This document shows positions 38,122-48,806 of a stretch of DNA of 64,000 nucleotides, one piece after another. A model generated the notes under the pieces. It was not told the DNA's origin, made no database searches, and worked only from the letters and a program-made list of their open reading frames with translations. The position numbers and the translations under genes were made by a program. The DNA lies in NCBI RefSeq assembly GCF_001653135.1, contig NZ_BDDS01000001.1, positions 186,001 through 250,000 of the forward strand, written 5' to 3'. This DNA comes from Pseudoalteromonas neustonica (lineage in GTDB: Bacteria; Pseudomonadota; Gammaproteobacteria; Enterobacterales; Alteromonadaceae). The first letter of the stretch is position 1, and each line of letters opens with the position of its first letter.

Positions 38122-39354
38122 ATGCAAAGAGTTTTAGTGGTTGAAGATAGTAAAGTTGTTCAGCAAGTGTTGCGCCATTTAGTTGCCCACTACCTTAATG
38201 TAGCAGTTGATTTTGCTTGGTCACTAGCAGAGGCTAAAGAATATATAAGCAATCAAAACTATACTTTGGCGCTTGTTGACTTAACTCTTCCCGACGCAAT
38301 GAACGGTGAGGTTGTTAAATACACGTTGGAAAAAAATGTTCCTACAGTTGTTTTAACTTCAAAAATTGATGAATACAAGCGCCAAGAAATGCTCGAGATA
38401 GGGGTTGTTGATTATGTTATTAAAGACAACCGTGATTCGTATCATTACGCTGTAAAATTGGTTGCACAATTATTACGTAATCAAGGATGTAAAGCATTAG
38501 TTGCTGATGACTCGTTACTAAGTCGTTCATTGATGAAACAAATGCTAGAAAAGCAGTTGTTTGATGTACAAGTGGCCCATGATGGTGAAGAAGCGCTAAA
38601 AATTCTAAAAAAAGACGCTGAAATTAAACTACTCATGACTGATTACGCTATGCCTACTATGGATGGTTTTGAATTAGTTAAAGCGGTGCGCAATTTTAGA
38701 GGGCGTGATGATTTAGCCATCATAGGGTTATCTGGGGCTGGCAAACATGGCCTATCAGCACGCTTTATAAAGTATGGCGCTAATGACTTTTTAACAAAGC
38801 CATTTATGAACGAAGAGTTCCATTGTCGGGTATTGCAAACAATGGAGCAACTTTCGTTAATCGCAGATATTAAAGAAAGTGCATATCGTGATGATTTAAC
38901 TGGTTTATATAATCGACGTTACTTTTATCAATTTGCAGAGTCGCTTTTAAAGGAAACAGCACGTAAAAATAGCTTAGCATTGCTGGATATTGACTTTTTT
39001 AAAGCGATTAATGACAAGTTTGGTCATGAAGCGGGCGATCAGGCATTAAAGCAAGTTGCGTCTTTATTACGCAGCTCTTTCAAAGGTTTTACGGTAGCGC
39101 GTGTAGGAGGTGAAGAGTTTGCAATTGTGTTGGCTGACATCAGTTTAGAGCAAGCATACCCGCTACTTGATGCATTTAGATCACGCCTTGCTGCGTATGA
39201 CTTTGTTATAAATGGTCAGTCATTTACCATTACGGTAAGCATTGGCTTAGCAAACTTTCAAAATGTAACATTAACGAGTGCGATGCGCTTGGCAGATAAG
39301 GCGTTATATCAAGCAAAAGCGCAAGACAGAGATTGTGTTGTACAACAAAGCTAG
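38122..39354 (+). CDS. Two-receiver response regulator with diguanylate cyclase output
   Basis: 410 residues: REC1 (Asp53 in LALVDLTLP), REC2 (Asp174 in LLMTDYAMP, with K in FLTKPF) and a GGDEF domain with GGEEF at 329-333, so an active cyclase of the PleD type. The RxxD inhibitory site is absent (FKGF stands there), unlike the cyclase at the left edge. The first receiver lacks the usual TKP loop sequence (VIKDNRDS). No kinase lies beside it. It is followed by a hairpin and then glnK-amtB. Confidence 0.92.
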   Translation: MQRVLVVEDSKVVQQVLRHLVAHYLNVAVDFAWSLAEAKEYISNQNYTLALVDLTLPDAMNGEVVKYTLEKNVPTVVLTSKIDEYKRQEMLEIGVVDYVIKDNRDSYHYAVKLVAQLLRNQGCKALVADDSLLSRSLMKQMLEKQLFDVQVAHDGEEALKILKKDAEIKLLMTDYAMPTMDGFELVKAVRNFRGRDDLAIIGLSGAGKHGLSARFIKYGANDFLTKPFMNEEFHCRVLQTMEQLSLIADIKESAYRDDLTGLYNRRYFYQFAESLLKETARKNSLALLDIDFFKAINDKFGHEAGDQALKQVASLLRSSFKGFTVARVGGEEFAIVLADISLEQAYPLLDAFRSRLAAYDFVINGQSFTITVSIGLANFQNVTLTSAMRLADKALYQAKAQDRDCVVQQS

Positions 39355-39355
39355 T

Positions 39356-39370
39356 GTGCTGCACCAGCAC
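39356..39370. promoter_or_regulatory. Dyad GTGCTG-CAC-CAGCAC upstream of glnK
   Basis: A perfect 6-3-6 inverted repeat one base after the cyclase stop. It resembles an NtrC half-site pair (TGC/GCA rich) and lies near the better candidate at 39391-39405. Confidence 0.35.
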
Positions 39371-39385
39371 TGTAGAAATGTTAAT

Positions 39386-39414
39386 AAAACGCACCTATAT
39401 GGTGCGTTTTTTAT
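39386..39414 (+). terminator. Terminator that contains an NtrC-like site
   Basis: AAAACGCACC-TATAT-GGTGCGTTTT followed by T-rich sequence is a good Rho-independent terminator for the cyclase gene. The core GCACC-N5-GGTGC (39391-39405) is also the NtrC enhancer consensus, about 95 bp before the predicted glnK start of transcription. Confidence 0.75.
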
Positions 39415-39464
39415 TGCTTAAAATTAACTTTAATTAATAAGCTCTTGTTTAGTAAGAGCTTTAA

Positions 39465-39869
<405 letters not shown>

Positions 39870-39878
39870 GGGGGCTTT

Positions 39879-41108
39879 ATGGAAAACACGATTATAGAAC
39901 TCAAATTCTCGTTAGATACATTTTATTTTTTAATCTCAGGTATTTTAGTGATGTGGATGGCTGCAGGTTTTGCCATGCTTGAAGCCGGTTTAGTGCGTTC
40001 AAAAAATACCACTGAAATTTTAACTAAAAATGTGGCGTTGTATGCAATCGCATGCACCATGTTTTTACTGGTTGGCTACAACATTATGTATGTAGACAAC
40101 ACTGAAGGTGGCTTAGTCCCTTCGCTTGGCGCATTAATAGGCACGCAAGCTGCTGATGCAGATCATTCTTTGGAGTCAGACTTCTTCTTTCAAGTTGTAT
40201 TTGTAGCAACTGCGATGTCAATTGTATCGGGGGCTGTTGCTGAGCGTATGAAGTTATGGGCTTTTCTTGCATTTGCAATTGTATTAACCGGTTTTATCTA
40301 CCCGATTGAGGGCTATTGGACTTGGGGTGGAGGGTTCTTATCTGAAATGGGTTTTGTTGACTTTGCAGGTTCTGCGATTGTGCACGGTACAGGTGCAGCG
40401 GCGGCGCTTGCAGGTGTATTAATGCTTGGTGCTCGTAAAGGTAAATACGGTAAAAATGGTGAAATTTATCCAATTCCGGGTTCTAACTTGCCGTTAGCAA
40501 CATTGGGTACGTTTATTTTATGGATGGGATGGTTTGGTTTTAACGGTGGTTCTCAGTTATTAATTTCAGATGCAGCAAATGCAACTGCCGTAGGCAAAAT
40601 ATTACTAAACACCAATGCCGCTGCGGCCACTGGCGCAATTGCAGCGTTGTTTGTATGTAAAGTGCTATGGGGTAAAGCAGACTTAACAATGGTGCTTAAC
40701 GGTGCATTGGCAGGACTCGTTGTGATTACGGCAGACCCCTTATCACCTTCGCCGGTAATGGCGTGTTTATTGGGTGTTTTAGGTGGCTCACTCGTGGTAT
40801 TTAGCATTGTAGCGCTGGATAAAGTTAAAATTGATGATCCCGTTGGTGCAATTTCAGTTCATGGTGTATGCGGGGTACTTGGTATCATGCTAGTGCCTGT
40901 TACGAATGCAGAGGCAACCTTTGTTAATCAGTTAATTGGTTTGGTGTGTATTTTAGGGTTTGTATTTATAGCGTCAGTCATTGTATGGACTGTTTTGAAG
41001 AAAACCATAGGTATTCGTGTCACAGAAGAAGAAGAGTTAAATGGAATGGATCAGCACGATTGTGGTATTGATGCTTATCCTGAGTTTGTCTCTGTGCGTG
41101 GTAACTAA
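39879..41108 (+). CDS. amtB: Ammonium transporter
   Basis: 409 residues with about eleven membrane helices. The Amt signature appears as DFAGSAIVHGTGAAAALAG (central His of the twin-His pore at the HGTG element) and the second His in AISVHGVCGVLG. No cleavable signal is obvious; the first helix begins at about residue 12. It is coupled to glnK by a 9-bp gap with an SD (AAGGGGG) and followed by a terminator. Expression is expected under nitrogen limitation. Confidence 0.95.
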   Translation: MENTIIELKFSLDTFYFLISGILVMWMAAGFAMLEAGLVRSKNTTEILTKNVALYAIACTMFLLVGYNIMYVDNTEGGLVPSLGALIGTQAADADHSLESDFFFQVVFVATAMSIVSGAVAERMKLWAFLAFAIVLTGFIYPIEGYWTWGGGFLSEMGFVDFAGSAIVHGTGAAAALAGVLMLGARKGKYGKNGEIYPIPGSNLPLATLGTFILWMGWFGFNGGSQLLISDAANATAVGKILLNTNAAAATGAIAALFVCKVLWGKADLTMVLNGALAGLVVITADPLSPSPVMACLLGVLGGSLVVFSIVALDKVKIDDPVGAISVHGVCGVLGIMLVPVTNAEATFVNQLIGLVCILGFVFIASVIVWTVLKKTIGIRVTEEEELNGMDQHDCGIDAYPEFVSVRGN

Positions 41109-41148
41109 TCAGTAATAGCAAATTTAAATAATTGTGTGTTCAAAACAA

Positions 41149-41176
41149 AGTCCTAACTGCGGTTAGGGCTTTTTTG
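41149..41176 (+). terminator. Terminator after amtB
   Basis: Stem AGTCCTAAC / GTTAGGGCT (one wobble), loop TGCG, then TTTTTT. Confidence 0.85.
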
Positions 41177-41285
41177 TGCGACAGACAATAAAGACACGGA
41201 AAAATCAGAACATTCGCATAGGAAAAATAACGATTACTGGCTATGCTTAGGTCAAAATTATTACCAAACTATAATAAGGATCCTT

Positions 41286-41447
41286 ATGGATAACAAATTA
41301 GTACTGATCATTTTGTCGTTATTTTTACCACCGATAGCTGTATTTTTAAAAGCGGGTGTGGGTAAAGATCTCATCATTAATATCGTTCTATGTTTTATCT
41401 TTTTTATACCTGCCGTGATCCATTCACTTTGGTTGTGTACACGCTAA
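41286..41447 (+). CDS. YqaE/Pmp3 family small membrane protein
   Basis: A 53-residue protein, short enough to be missed by length cut-offs. Two hydrophobic helices (LVLIILSLFLPPIAVFL, 5-21, and IINIVLCFIFFIPAVIHSLW, 31-50) flank a short polar loop GVGKD. The PPIAVFLKAGVG segment and the FIPAVIHSLW end are the hallmarks of the YqaE/Pmp3 (UPF0057) family of stress-linked membrane peptides. SD AAGGA stands before ATG 41286 and a TATAAT-like box (CTATAAT, near 41270) just upstream. Confidence 0.88.
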   Translation: MDNKLVLIILSLFLPPIAVFLKAGVGKDLIINIVLCFIFFIPAVIHSLWLCTR

Positions 41448-41533
41448 GTTTCAGTGACTGTTAATTTTACAGGTGTTAATATTGTCGTCATTACCTCTGT
41501 AAAATTAACTTCTGGAAATAAATAGCAACGTCA

Positions 41534-43915
41534 ATGACTGATAAAAAAGACTCGCGAACAACAAAAACGTCTTCAAAACGCCCTGCAAAAAAAGAGCCAA
41601 GCTCGACACCTAAAGCCGCAAAAAAAACGGTGAGTAAAACCACTGCCAATAAAAAAACTGAAGCTAAAAAGAACGCGTCTGAAAATGTTAAAAAGCGCAG
41701 TATTGGGCGTAAGCTATGGTCTATTTTCTGGAAGTTAACTTTAGCGGGTATCGTCGCTATGAGTTTATATTTGATTTATCTTGATGCAAAGGTAACGCGC
41801 CAATTTGAAGGTAATAAATGGCAACTGCCTGCGCAAGTATACGCCAGAGCAATGACATTTTATCCAGGACAGTTTTTATCTAGTGACGAAGTTATTTGGG
41901 AGCTCAAACGCTTAAGTTATTCTTCCGTTAATAAAATAAGCCGTACTGGGCAATATATTAAAGGCCCAGACAGTATCAAAATTTACCGTCGTGAGTTTGA
42001 TTTTTATGACGGGTTTGAGCAAGCGAGTGAAATTGAGCTGCGTTTCGCGGGGCAAAAACTGGCGACGATTAAAGATAAGTTTGGGCGCCGTGTTAATTCA
42101 GCGCGTTTGGAGCCGGTGCAAATAGCACGTATTGGCAATGACTCAAAACAAGATCGCGAATTTGTACCACTTGATAAATTCCCGCCAATGCTAAAAGATA
42201 CCTTGCTGGTGGTTGAAGACCAAAATTTTTATAAACACCATGGTGTGTCTGTGTGGTCAATTATGCGTGCTTTGTATAGTAATATTAAAGCCGGTCGTAC
42301 GGTTCAAGGTGGCAGTACGTTAACACAGCAGTTAGCTAAAAATATTTATTTGACCCGTGAGCGCACGCTGGTGCGTAAATTCAACGAAGCACTCATTGCT
42401 TTAATTTTAGACTACCGTTATTCAAAAGATCAGATCCTAGAAGCCTATTTAAACGAGGTATACCTTGGTCAATCCTATAACCAAGGTGTTCATGGCATGG
42501 GGTTAGCGTCAGACTTTTATTTTTCAAAGCCCGTTGATGAACTTGAGTTTGACCAAATAGCCTTACTGGTGGCAATGGTTAAAGGTCCGTCATATTACAA
42601 CCCGCGTCGTTATAGTGAACGGACGATGGAACGCCGTGACTTAGTATTGCGTTTAATGGTCGAAAATCAATTAATTGATACCAGAGAGTACCGTGCAGCG
42701 CTAAAGCGTCCTATTACTGTGTCACCAATGAAAGACAGCATTACAAAATCATACCCGGGTTATTTGGAGTTAGTTGATCGTGAGTTGAAAAAACTATTAC
42801 CTGATCAAGAGGTGCTAGATGCCGGTGTGAGGGTGTTTACCTATTTTGATTTGCAAAAACAAGCTGCGATGGAAGAGGCAATAGCAAATAGTTTACCGTA
42901 CTTAGAGAAGCGCTCAACGACAGAGCAGTTAGAAGCGGCGATGATCTCAGTTAATGTAGAAAAAGGCGGTGTATCGGCTTTAGTTGCGGGACGTGATCCG
43001 CGCTTTTTAGGGTTTAACCGTGTACTTGATACTAAACGAAATATTGGTTCATTGGTGAAGCCTGCGGTATATTTAACGGCACTTAGTTCGCCTAATTATA
43101 ACTTAGCCACCTTGTTAGATGATTCACCTTTGCAGGTGACAAATGAGCAAGGAAAAGTATGGCAGCCTGAGAACTTTGATCGTCAGTTTCGTGGTATGTT
43201 GCCGCTTTATAAAGCGTTTAGTCAAAGTATTAATATTCCAGCAGTGAATTTGGGCTTGGATGTTGGTGTTGATAACGTCGCCGATACACTTAATAAACTG
43301 GGTGTTAAAGAGCAAATAGATCATTATCCTTCACTATTATTAGGTGCACTTGAAATGTCGAGCTTTGAGGTGGCGCAGCTTTACACCACGCTTGCAGCTG
43401 ACGGTGAATACCGAGCGCTGACATCGATTTCAGCAATGACTGATTCTGTAGGCAGTGTTTTGTATTCACATAAGGTGAAATCACAGCCAAGGTTTGCAAA
43501 AGACGCCATGTACATGACCAAGTATGCGATGAAGCGAGTGACAAAAGATGGTACCGCAAAACGTTTAAATGCCCATTTTCCGTCAATTCAGTTAGCGGGT
43601 AAAACAGGCACGAGTAATGACTTGCGTGATAGCTGGTTTGCAGGGTTTGATCAAAATACAGTAACGGTCGCATGGCTTGGTCGTGATGATAATAAAAGTA
43701 CGGGCTTAACAGGCAGTGTAGGGGCGCTTGAAGCGTATATCCGTTATCTTAAACCGCTTAACCCACAAGCAATTGCCGATACACGTCCTGCTTCGATTCG
43801 CTGGGCATTTATTAATGAACTGACAGGAAAACAAGCACCACCGGGATGCGGTAAAGTTATTCAACTACCACTTAGGGTTAGCGAGTTCGAACCAAGGCCA
43901 AGTTGCCAGCGTTAA
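41534..43915 (+). CDS. mrcB: Penicillin-binding protein 1B
   Basis: Bifunctional peptidoglycan synthase of 793 residues. A Lys-rich cytoplasmic tail (1-55) precedes one membrane anchor (about 60-80), a UB2H-type domain (100-190), the GT51 glycosyltransferase with VVEDQNFYKHHG and GGSTLTQQLAKN, and the transpeptidase with S-L-V-K (active Ser in NIGSLVKP), SQSIN and KTGT. The UB2H domain binds the lipoprotein activator LpoB in enteric bacteria; lpoB is not in the window. It shares a terminator with the convergent chemoreceptor gene. Confidence 0.96.
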   Translation: MTDKKDSRTTKTSSKRPAKKEPSSTPKAAKKTVSKTTANKKTEAKKNASENVKKRSIGRKLWSIFWKLTLAGIVAMSLYLIYLDAKVTRQFEGNKWQLPAQVYARAMTFYPGQFLSSDEVIWELKRLSYSSVNKISRTGQYIKGPDSIKIYRREFDFYDGFEQASEIELRFAGQKLATIKDKFGRRVNSARLEPVQIARIGNDSKQDREFVPLDKFPPMLKDTLLVVEDQNFYKHHGVSVWSIMRALYSNIKAGRTVQGGSTLTQQLAKNIYLTRERTLVRKFNEALIALILDYRYSKDQILEAYLNEVYLGQSYNQGVHGMGLASDFYFSKPVDELEFDQIALLVAMVKGPSYYNPRRYSERTMERRDLVLRLMVENQLIDTREYRAALKRPITVSPMKDSITKSYPGYLELVDRELKKLLPDQEVLDAGVRVFTYFDLQKQAAMEEAIANSLPYLEKRSTTEQLEAAMISVNVEKGGVSALVAGRDPRFLGFNRVLDTKRNIGSLVKPAVYLTALSSPNYNLATLLDDSPLQVTNEQGKVWQPENFDRQFRGMLPLYKAFSQSINIPAVNLGLDVGVDNVADTLNKLGVKEQIDHYPSLLLGALEMSSFEVAQLYTTLAADGEYRALTSISAMTDSVGSVLYSHKVKSQPRFAKDAMYMTKYAMKRVTKDGTAKRLNAHFPSIQLAGKTGTSNDLRDSWFAGFDQNTVTVAWLGRDDNKSTGLTGSVGALEAYIRYLKPLNPQAIADTRPASIRWAFINELTGKQAPPGCGKVIQLPLRVSEFEPRPSCQR

Positions 43916-43925
43916 GTCTCTAAGT

Positions 43926-43953
43926 AAAAAAGCCAACATAAGTTGGCTTTTTT
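43926..43953. terminator. Bidirectional terminator, mrcB and chemoreceptor
   Basis: AAAAAAGCCAAC-ATAA-GTTGGCTTTTTT, perfect stem with T runs on both strands. Confidence 0.9.
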
Positions 43954-43963
43954 ATAGCATACA

Positions 43964-45805
43964 TTAAGATTTAAAAAATCGCATTGCATCGGATAGTAGC
44001 TCTGAAAGCTGACTAATTTTTTTCGCATCACATAGGCTAGACTGCGCAGATGTTTGGGTTTGCTCTGCTAAGTGACTAATTTGTTGGGCATCGTTTAACG
44101 CTTGGGTTGTTGCTTGGGATTGTAATTGCACACGCTGCGCAATTTGCTCACCTTGTACTTTGATCTCTTGCATGCTTTTTTCTGCATTTTGTAGCACATT
44201 ATTAGTGTCATTTGCTGACTGCACTGAGTGCACCATCTTCTCTACACTTGAACGCATTTTTTGTTGTGTATCATCTGATGCTTGCTGCAATGAGCTGATA
44301 ATTTGGTGTATTTCTTGAGTTTGTGCCTGTGTACGTAAAGCAAGTGTTCGTACTTCATCAGCAACAACAGCAAAACCACGGCCTTGCTCTCCAGCGCGCG
44401 CTGCTTCAATAGCGGCATTTAGCGCTAATAAGTTGGTTTGATCAGCTATTTCACTAATACCTTTACTTACATTACCAATATTTTGGCTATCCACGGCTAG
44501 GCGATCGAGTGCTTGTTGGTTTTCGCTAAACTCCACTTGTAAGTCTTGCATATACTGAGCAAGCTCCATGGTGTTACGCGAGCCTTCTTTAACATGTTGG
44601 GCTGCATTTTGCGCAATTAACATTGCTTGATTTGCTGATTCTTCAACAGCATGAGCACTGTCTGACATATCACTTAATGCGTTGTGAATTGTATTTACAC
44701 GCCCTTGTTGCTCGCTTACATCATGACTTGTTTGATGGCTTGCTTGTTCAAGTGATACCGTAGCGCTGCTTAAATCTACGGTTGTTTTTTTTACTTCTGC
44801 TAATAGATTACTAAATGCTTTTAGTAATGCATTGTAACGGGCTGTAATAATGCTCATTTCATCACTGCCGATAGATTCTAATCTAGCACTTAGATCGCCA
44901 TTAGCAGCTTGTTCTGCTGCGCCAGCAAATCGGGTAATACCATCCACTACAGCAAAATAAAAACCAATTAATAAATAAAATGCACTCAACAAACTTAATA
45001 TTGAAGCAATTAATACAATGTTTCTGATCCATTGTTGCTGCTGTAACTTGTCAGTAATTAGTTGCTCAAGTGTTGGCACACTTTGCTTTATAAGTTCTTT
45101 GATATTGCTGGTGACTGCTTGATGTAATTGAGAAAACTCGGCCTGTGTTATTTCTAAATTATCGGGCTCTAATAGTTTGCTGTCGATGGCGCGCTTAAAG
45201 TTAAGGGTACTTTGCTGTAGTTTATTTATCAAAGGAGTTAAAATTTTACTCACTTGTTTGTTGGCCGTTGTGGCTACTAATAAGGTTTTTTCAATGTTTT
45301 CTTCATACTGAGGTAAGGATTTAGATAAATTTGACAGCGCTATAAATGTGTCAGGAGTAAAGCCTTGATTAGTTAAAACTGTATTTGCGCTATTGCTTGT
45401 TAAATTAACTTGTTCTATTAAAGCTGGGATGGGAGATACCAGTGCGCGGTTCAAGTAAGCACTGGCTAAATGATCATCCACAGCGAGTTGCGATTGGATA
45501 GAGACTAATTCAAGCGCATCCTTGTTTTGAGAGTCACTAACTTGATAACCGAAGCTGCGAGCAATAGCAGCATTTTTATTTGTTTGGGAGTTCATTTGGT
45601 TTTCGAGTAAAGCACTGTAACTTTGTAAACCTTGACGTTTCATTGTTGAAACATGAATACTATCGGTTAATAACGAGAGTAAGAAGAATAGGCTAACACT
45701 TAGGGGAACTAATAAAATACCAAATACTAGACTAATTTTAGTTTTGTATTTTAAATTTGCCATCAAGTTGATAGCAGGGGAAGTTGCGCGTCGTAGTCCT
45801 GACAT
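43964..45805 (-). CDS. Methyl-accepting chemotaxis protein
   Basis: 613 residues: membrane helix (about 28-48), a helical periplasmic sensor (50-265), second helix (265-288), HAMP, and a cytoplasmic signalling domain with the conserved hairpin tip [20 protein letters not shown]. It should control CheA through CheW; no che genes lie here. SD AGAGAG precedes the ATG. The ligand is unknown. The sensor is all helical, unlike the Cache-type receptor at 50993-52873. Confidence 0.93.
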   Translation of the reverse strand: MSGLRRATSPAINLMANLKYKTKISLVFGILLVPLSVSLFFLLSLLTDSIHVSTMKRQGLQSYSALLENQMNSQTNKNAAIARSFGYQVSDSQNKDALELVSIQSQLAVDDHLASAYLNRALVSPIPALIEQVNLTSNSANTVLTNQGFTPDTFIALSNLSKSLPQYEENIEKTLLVATTANKQVSKILTPLINKLQQSTLNFKRAIDSKLLEPDNLEITQAEFSQLHQAVTSNIKELIKQSVPTLEQLITDKLQQQQWIRNIVLIASILSLLSAFYLLIGFYFAVVDGITRFAGAAEQAANGDLSARLESIGSDEMSIITARYNALLKAFSNLLAEVKKTTVDLSSATVSLEQASHQTSHDVSEQQGRVNTIHNALSDMSDSAHAVEESANQAMLIAQNAAQHVKEGSRNTMELAQYMQDLQVEFSENQQALDRLAVDSQNIGNVSKGISEIADQTNLLALNAAIEAARAGEQGRGFAVVADEVRTLALRTQAQTQEIHQIISSLQQASDDTQQKMRSSVEKMVHSVQSANDTNNVLQNAEKSMQEIKVQGEQIAQRVQLQSQATTQALNDAQQISHLAEQTQTSAQSSLCDAKKISQLSELLSDAMRFFKS

Positions 45806-45895
45806 AGTGCTCTCTTGTTATAGGCAAAATAGTGAATGCTGTTTAGTAAGACCTAGCTTACTTGCAATATCATTCATTAATATTAGCCTATAAAC

Positions 45896-45919
45896 AAAAA
45901 AAGCCCTTACGGGCTTTTT
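45896..45919. terminator. Terminator after hemL
   Basis: AAAAAAAGCCC-TTAC-GGGCTTTTT; hairpin with runs on both strands, 20 bp after the hemL stop on the minus strand. Confidence 0.85.
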
Positions 45920-45939
45920 AATTACACTAAAACTAATAC

Positions 45940-47220
45940 TTATAGTTTAGCAAAAGCGCGCTGTGCAGCGGCAATCGTATCTGTAATCTCTTGCTCTGAA
46001 TGCTCAGAACATACAAAACCTGCCTCAAATGCTGATGGGGCCAAGTAAACGCCTTCTTCAAGCATTAAGTGGAAGAACTTTTTAAAGCGCTCTAAATCGC
46101 ATTGTGTAGCTTGCTCGTAAGTGGTTACTTTGTCTTGATCAGTAAAGAAAAAGCCATACATGCCACCGGCATAGTTAGTTGTAAGGGCGATACCTGCAGC
46201 TTTTGCTGCTGCTTCAAAACCCTCACAGATTGCTTTACTTTTCGCTTCAAGCTTAGCGTGTAGGCCTTCAACGCTAAGTAGCTCTAGCGCTTTCAAACCT
46301 GCGGCCATTGCAATAGGGTTACCTGAAAGAGTACCCGCTTGATAGACAGGGCCAACTGGAGCTATGTAATCCATGATCTGCGTTTTACCACCAAACGCGC
46401 CCACAGGCATACCGCCGCCAATAACTTTACCTAAACAGGTTAAATCAGGGATGATGTTGTAATAAGCCTGTGCGCCGCCAAGTGCTACGCGAAAGCCGGT
46501 CATTACTTCATCAAAAATAAGCACTGATTTATATTCATCACATACTTCACGCAGGCCTTCTAAGAAGCCAGGAACAGGAGGAATACAGTTCATGTTGCCG
46601 GCCACTGGCTCTACAATAATACACGCAATTTCATCTGCATATTTTGCAAAAATGGCTTTCACTTCATCAAGGTTATTAAACGACACTGTTAATGTGTGCT
46701 TAGCAAAATCTTCAGGAATACCCGGTGAATTAGGCACGCCCATAGTTAATGCACCTGAGCCTGCTTTCACTAGTAGTGAATCAGCATGACCGTGGTAACA
46801 CCCTTCAAATTTAAGTATTTTGTCACGGCCAGTAAAGCCACGAGCTAAGCGAATTGCGCTCATGGTGGCTTCAGTTCCTGAGCTTACCATGCGAACTTTT
46901 TCGATTGATGGAACTAGCTCTTTTACTTTTTCGGCCATTAATATTTCAGCTTCGGTAGGTGCGCCGTAACTTAGGCCATTTTCTACCGCTTCAAGCACTG
47001 CTTGCTTAATTGCAGGGTGATTATGGCCCATAATCATCGGACCCCATGAACCTACATAATCAATATAACGATTGCCATCGGCATCGAAAGTAAATGGGCC
47101 TTGTGCGCTGGTAATAAATAGCGGTGTGCCGCCAACGCCATTAAAGGCACGTACTGGTGAGTTAACACCACCCGGAATAGATTGTTGTGCGCGGGCAAAT
47201 AAATCTTGGCTAATTGTCAT
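45940..47220 (-). CDS. hemL: Glutamate-1-semialdehyde 2,1-aminomutase
   Basis: PLP enzyme that makes 5-aminolevulinate, the haem and tetrapyrrole precursor, from glutamate-1-semialdehyde. 426 residues, as in E. coli. The PLP Lys is in [16 protein letters not shown], with EPVAGNMN and DEVMTGFR before it. SD AGGA. It follows pyrB by 31 bp on the same strand, and hemJ, also a haem gene, lies just beyond pyrB, so the three may share transcripts. Confidence 0.97.
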   Translation of the reverse strand: MTISQDLFARAQQSIPGGVNSPVRAFNGVGGTPLFITSAQGPFTFDADGNRYIDYVGSWGPMIMGHNHPAIKQAVLEAVENGLSYGAPTEAEILMAEKVKELVPSIEKVRMVSSGTEATMSAIRLARGFTGRDKILKFEGCYHGHADSLLVKAGSGALTMGVPNSPGIPEDFAKHTLTVSFNNLDEVKAIFAKYADEIACIIVEPVAGNMNCIPPVPGFLEGLREVCDEYKSVLIFDEVMTGFRVALGGAQAYYNIIPDLTCLGKVIGGGMPVGAFGGKTQIMDYIAPVGPVYQAGTLSGNPIAMAAGLKALELLSVEGLHAKLEAKSKAICEGFEAAAKAAGIALTTNYAGGMYGFFFTDQDKVTTYEQATQCDLERFKKFFHLMLEEGVYLAPSAFEAGFVCSEHSEQEITDTIAAAQRAFAKL

Positions 47221-47251
47221 GAAAAATCCTATTAAGTTGTCACTTTAAAAA

Positions 47252-48268
47252 TTAACTATCGCGTTTGCGGCTAAACCAAGGCACTGCAACTTCGTATTGC
47301 TCTACTTTATCGGCAACATCAAGTGTAAGTGCAAACAGAGCCATGCGAATTAATACGCCATTTTGTACTTGACGAAAAATTGCTAAGTTGTCATTTAGGT
47401 TTAAATCGTTATCGAGCTCATTAGCTTCCATACGACTATCTCGCGGCAGTGGGTGCATTAAAATAGAGTTGGGTTTGCAATGGGCATTATAAATAGATTG
47501 ACTAATTCTAAAGCCACCACGGTATTTGTTTGCTTCTTCTTGTGATGGGAAGCGCTCTTCTTGAATACGTGTTTGATAGACAATGTCAGCGGCTAAATTG
47601 CCTTCCATTTTATCAACAATTTCTATTTTATGACCCGCATTATCAACAGCATCCAAAATGTAGCTTGGCATTTGTAAGCCGTCAGGTGCGACCATCGAAA
47701 ACTTAATGTTTTTATAATGACACAGTAGTTTTGATAACGAATGCACCGTACGGCCATATTTTAAATCGCCAACAAGGGCGATGTGCATACCATCAATGTT
47801 TTGATCAAAGCGGTGAAGTTCACGTTCAATAGTCAGTAAATCAAGTAGTGCTTGTGTCGGGTGCTCGTTTGGGCCATCGCCGCCGTTTATGACAGGCACT
47901 GAGCAACCTGTTGCAAATTCAGCAACTGAGCCTGAATCAGGGTGGCGCATGGCGACTGCATCGGCATAAGCTGAAATAACACGAGCGGTGTCATAGAGCG
48001 ACTCGCCTTTGGCAAGAGCTGAACTTTGCATACCGGTTGTTTCGCGAACCAAACCGCCTAATAAATTAAAAGCAGTACCAAAACTTACGCGAGTACGCGT
48101 ACTTGGCTCAAAGAATAAGTTTGCTAATATTGCCCCTTCAAGCACGTTTGTGCGTTTTTGCTTTTTAGCATATGGCTCCATTTTCTTTGCAACTGCAAAG
48201 ATACGTTCAATACAGTCACGATCAAGCTGATTGACCGAAAGAATATTTTCACCTTGGAAACTTAACAT
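47252..48268 (-). CDS. pyrB: Aspartate carbamoyltransferase catalytic subunit
   Basis: Makes carbamoyl aspartate, the first committed step of pyrimidine synthesis. 338 residues, a little longer than E. coli PyrB (311). Carbamoyl-phosphate binding FEPSTRTRVSF (about 54-64), the HPTQALLDL and LVGDLKYGRTVHSL segments and LMHPLPRDSR are intact. No pyrI follows, so the enteric regulatory subunit is not encoded next door. A hairpin ahead of the gene could act as terminator or attenuator. Confidence 0.95.
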   Translation of the reverse strand: MLSFQGENILSVNQLDRDCIERIFAVAKKMEPYAKKQKRTNVLEGAILANLFFEPSTRTRVSFGTAFNLLGGLVRETTGMQSSALAKGESLYDTARVISAYADAVAMRHPDSGSVAEFATGCSVPVINGGDGPNEHPTQALLDLLTIERELHRFDQNIDGMHIALVGDLKYGRTVHSLSKLLCHYKNIKFSMVAPDGLQMPSYILDAVDNAGHKIEIVDKMEGNLAADIVYQTRIQEERFPSQEEANKYRGGFRISQSIYNAHCKPNSILMHPLPRDSRMEANELDNDLNLNDNLAIFRQVQNGVLIRMALFALTLDVADKVEQYEVAVPWFSRKRDS

Positions 48269-48289
48269 GGGGTTATTCCTATCACATTG

Positions 48290-48334
48290 AAAAGGGGCGC
48301 GATCTAACCATCAAAGATGGGCACGCAATCGCGC
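48290..48334 (-). terminator. Hairpin between hemJ and pyrB (terminator or attenuator)
   Basis: GCGCGAT / ATCGCGC outer stem and CCATC / GATGG inner stem, followed on the minus strand by CCCCTTTT. A TATAGT box (48343-48338) lies just before the hairpin, so a pyrB transcript would begin with it. It could equally be the hemJ terminator, since it starts 19 bp after the hemJ stop. Confidence 0.5.
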
Positions 48335-48352
48335 GGTACTATAGCAAATTTT

Positions 48353-48787
48353 TTATAAACTTGGTTTAGTTATGGCTAAAAATACGATGACTAATAGCGC
48401 TAACACGGGCAACTCATTAAAAATACGATAAAAGCGATCACTGCGTGTATTACGGTCATGTTTAAAATCAGCGAGTAATTTAAAGCAATACGCATGGTAT
48501 ATATACAGTGCGATGACGAGTACTAATTTGTAATGCAACCACATGCTGTATTTAAACCATTCCCGGCCATATTCAACAATGAGTAGTACACCAAATACGG
48601 CTGTTAATATGGCAAAAGGGGTTACAAAATAGAGCAAGCGACGCTCCATCACTTTAAGCATAGAATTACAGGCTCGTTCTTCACTCATGGCGTGATAAAC
48701 AAAAAGGCGTGGTAAGTAAAATATGCCGGCAAACCAGGCAATCATAAAAAATACATGTAAGGCTTTATAAACCAGTAGCGCGCTCAT
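48353..48787 (-). CDS. hemJ: Protoporphyrinogen oxidase HemJ
   Basis: A 144-residue protein with four membrane helices, of the HemJ (UPF0093) family, which oxidises protoporphyrinogen IX in bacteria without HemG or HemY. The conserved His in KALHVFFMIAWFAG and Lys in LHYKLVLV, needed for haem-bound activity in homologues, are present. Its place near hemL supports a haem role. 19 bp downstream of the CLC gene on the same strand, so probably cotranscribed. Confidence 0.9.
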   Translation of the reverse strand: MSALLVYKALHVFFMIAWFAGIFYLPRLFVYHAMSEERACNSMLKVMERRLLYFVTPFAILTAVFGVLLIVEYGREWFKYSMWLHYKLVLVIALYIYHAYCFKLLADFKHDRNTRSDRFYRIFNELPVLALLVIVFLAITKPSL

Positions 48788-48806
48788 AGTGTTCTCTTAT
48801 TTTTTG

